Positions 31,641 through 32,903 of a stretch of DNA of 32,903 bases are shown one piece after another. The DNA lies in NCBI GenBank assembly GCA_964588305.1, contig CAZPOP010000029.1, forward strand, positions 1 through 32,903. The letters are read 5' to 3'. Source of the DNA: SM1-73 sp964588305. GTDB taxonomy: Bacteria; Zixibacteria; MSB-5A5; SM1-73. Each line of letters begins with the position of its first letter. Position 1 is the stretch's first letter. The position numbers and the translations under genes were made by a program. The notes beneath the pieces are model-generated. The model worked only from the letters and a program-made list of their open reading frames with translations. It ran no database searches and was not told where the DNA came from.

Positions 31641-31900
31641 TTTAAGATCTCGAAGTTATATTTCTCGATTACTGGATTGGTTAGAAGCTTTCTGCATATC
31701 TCGTCGACCAAATCTTCAGGCTTTTTGCCCTGGTTTTGCTGGAAGACTATCTCAAAAGTTTTGCCCGAACGAACGTCCTTTATCCCCTCATACCCCATGT
31801 TTTCCAAAGCTCTTTGTATGGTCGAGCCTTGAGGGTCCAGGACACCATCCTTCAGTTTTACGTAAACCACTGCGCGCGACGATTGGCTTTCTTTATCCAT
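31637..31900 (-). CDS. purS: Phosphoribosylformylglycinamidine synthase subunit PurS
   Basis: 87 residues. PurS bridges PurL and PurQ in the three-part FGAM synthase. Family features: VYVKLKDGVLDPQGSTIQRAL near the N-terminus, GYEGIKDVRSGKTFEI in the centre, and ICRKLLTNPVIEKYNFEI at the end. The ATG at 31900 follows an AAAAAGGAG-type site. It is preceded by 152 bp of spacer after pssA with a GAGAATTCTC palindrome (31984-31993), where its own promoter probably lies. Confidence 0.97.
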   Translation of the reverse strand: MDKESQSSRAVVYVKLKDGVLDPQGSTIQRALENMGYEGIKDVRSGKTFEIVFQQNQGKKPEDLVDEICRKLLTNPVIEKYNFEILK

Positions 31901-32052
31901 GGTTTGAATTACTCCTTTTTCGCTTTTACATTAAGAAACGAATATCTTTCGGCACCAGAGAATTTCCGCTGGGGGGAGTAGCCGAGAATTCTCCCCACCT
32001 GCTGCCAAACTCTCAACTTACGTAGGACCGAAAACGTATTGGTCTGGTTTTC

Positions 32053-32772
32053 TTAGGCTATCTTCTCCTGCTTTTCCGCGTGAAATAGACTATACCCCCC
32101 CTTGACTACCCCGGATAAAACGTATAGTAAGCCAAAAGGGAACAAAATCAATCGGGGATTGATCAAAAGGGCAATTATGAAAACGAAAACATAAATTAAT
32201 TTCATTTTATTCTTTTTGTCACCTAAATAGAACTTGGGAAGTGTCTCATATTCGATTCCACTCACCATCAAGCCGGAGAAAGCGATAATCATGGTAACTA
32301 AGGCCTTGGGGAATCTGAGTGCTCCCCAAATCTCGTAGCAGAACAAAGGATAGCTTATCAAGGTCACCGCGGCCGATGGAATGGGGAGGCCCATGTAAGG
32401 GTGTTTTTCGTTCAATTTCGTTTGTCCCAGATTGAACCGAGCCAATCTAAAGGCTCCACACATGACGAAAACAAAACCCAGGATCCATCCCCACTTTCCC
32501 AAAGGGTACAGCTTCAGACTATAAAACATCACCGCCGGAGCGATGCCAAAAGACAGTAGGTCAGCGAAAGAATCGAATTCCACTCCAAAGCGGGAGGTCG
32601 CCTTGGAGAACCTTGCCACCATTCCGTCCAAAGCGTCGAAGAATGCGGCCAGAATTATCATCCAGGCGGCAAATACGATCTCTCCATCGAAACTCGACAG
32701 CACGGAGAGGAACCCGCAGAACATGTTTCCCGCGGTGAAAACCCCGGGAAAGATTCCTTTGATATTTCTCAC
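32053..32772 (-). CDS. pssA: CDP-diacylglycerol-serine O-phosphatidyltransferase
   Basis: 239 residues, multi-pass inner-membrane enzyme making phosphatidylserine from CDP-diacylglycerol and serine. The CDP-alcohol phosphotransferase signature is complete: D46-A-L-D49-G50-M-V-A-R54, then G63 and D67 and D71 (DALDGMVARFSKATSRFG, EFDSFAD). About 6-7 hydrophobic segments. The start is GTG at 32772, overlapping the stop of the upstream decarboxylase gene (GTGA), so the two are coupled and catalyse successive steps to phosphatidylethanolamine. Confidence 0.97.
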   Translation of the reverse strand: MRNIKGIFPGVFTAGNMFCGFLSVLSSFDGEIVFAAWMIILAAFFDALDGMVARFSKATSRFGVEFDSFADLLSFGIAPAVMFYSLKLYPLGKWGWILGFVFVMCGAFRLARFNLGQTKLNEKHPYMGLPIPSAAVTLISYPLFCYEIWGALRFPKALVTMIIAFSGLMVSGIEYETLPKFYLGDKKNKMKLIYVFVFIIALLINPRLILFPFGLLYVLSGVVKGGYSLFHAEKQEKIA

Positions 32773-32903
32773 GTTCGGAAAATTCCTATAATCGATTCTC
32801 CAGCTTTGACCTTGTGGTTCAACTTGACTTTGACTTCAACGTTTTCAGGCAAGAACAGATCCAATCTGGAGCCGAATCTTATCATTCCGAATCTTTCTCC
32901 TGC
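32769..32903 (-). CDS. psd: Phosphatidylserine decarboxylase, C-terminal end (5' part outside window)
   Basis: 44 residues of the C-terminus are visible, AGERFGMIRFGSRLDLFLPE and onward to GIFRT. The FGSR sequence includes the Gly-Ser autocleavage site that creates the pyruvoyl group, as in short Psd enzymes. The stop TGA at 32771-32769 overlaps the GTG of pssA. Confidence 0.95.
   Translation of the reverse strand, partial: AGERFGMIRFGSRLDLFLPENVEVKVKLNHKVKAGESIIGIFRT

Noticed and set aside
731..32052. CRISPR array, tRNA or rRNA genes, or insertion sequences
   Set aside because: No regular repeat-spacer pattern, cloverleaf or rRNA-like sequence, or transposase was seen by eye. The only tandem repeats are the coding 30-bp arrays.

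Overview
The window is a piece of chromosome, probably from a metagenome assembly (a run of 100 Ns sits at 27051-27150), from an uncultivated Gram-negative bacterium. The best guess is the Fibrobacteres-Chlorobi-Bacteroidetes (FCB) side of the tree, for example Zixibacteria, KSB1 or a WOR-3-like lineage. Supporting signs are a type A C-terminal sorting domain (FPNPFNP motif), several lipobox lipoproteins, an outer-membrane barrel, secreted 'INYQG' proteins and an archaeal-type fructose-1,6-bisphosphate aldolase/phosphatase. The phylum is an inference. No phage, plasmid, CRISPR, rRNA or tRNA genes were seen.

Layout. (1) 1-4753, minus strand: three tandem paralogues (the first cut by the window edge) encoding secreted proteins with 17-18 decapeptide repeats, separated by near-identical spacers of about 273 bp. 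A sorting-domain protein follows (4952-5536). (2) 5655-8310, minus: bifunctional FBP aldolase/phosphatase, then an outer-membrane barrel and a lipoprotein that form a pair. (3) 8571-14671: a secreted two-lobed aspartic-protease-like/PDZ protein (minus) divergent from two adjacent DUF3857/transglutaminase-like proteins (plus). Each of the two has lost a different catalytic residue (Cys kept/His lost, and Cys lost/His kept). (4) 14787-23631, minus: NtrC-type regulator and its histidine kinase, TPR lipoprotein, ClpB, zinc-ribbon protein and prfB with an intact programmed +1 frameshift site. (5) 23900-28492+, plus: a two-helix membrane miniprotein, a PRC/MgtE-N/CBS protein and a divergent Nramp transporter, the assembly gap, then dtd, maf and a RodZ-like gene. 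(6) 29649-32903, minus: an unknown protein, tatA, a DUF4321 protein, purQ, purS, pssA and the end of psd.

How the genes work together. Housekeeping pairs are clear: purS-purQ (ATGA overlap), psd-pssA (GTGA overlap), and kinase plus sigma-54 activator. The most unusual parts are the mosaic decapeptide-repeat family, the reciprocal catalytic losses in the transglutaminase-like pair, and the MgtE-gate/CBS protein beside an Nramp-like permease that lacks the classical metal-binding motifs. Intergenic spaces carry short degenerate palindromic repeats. Start codons other than ATG (TTG, GTG) are well supported in several genes by strong ribosome binding sites.
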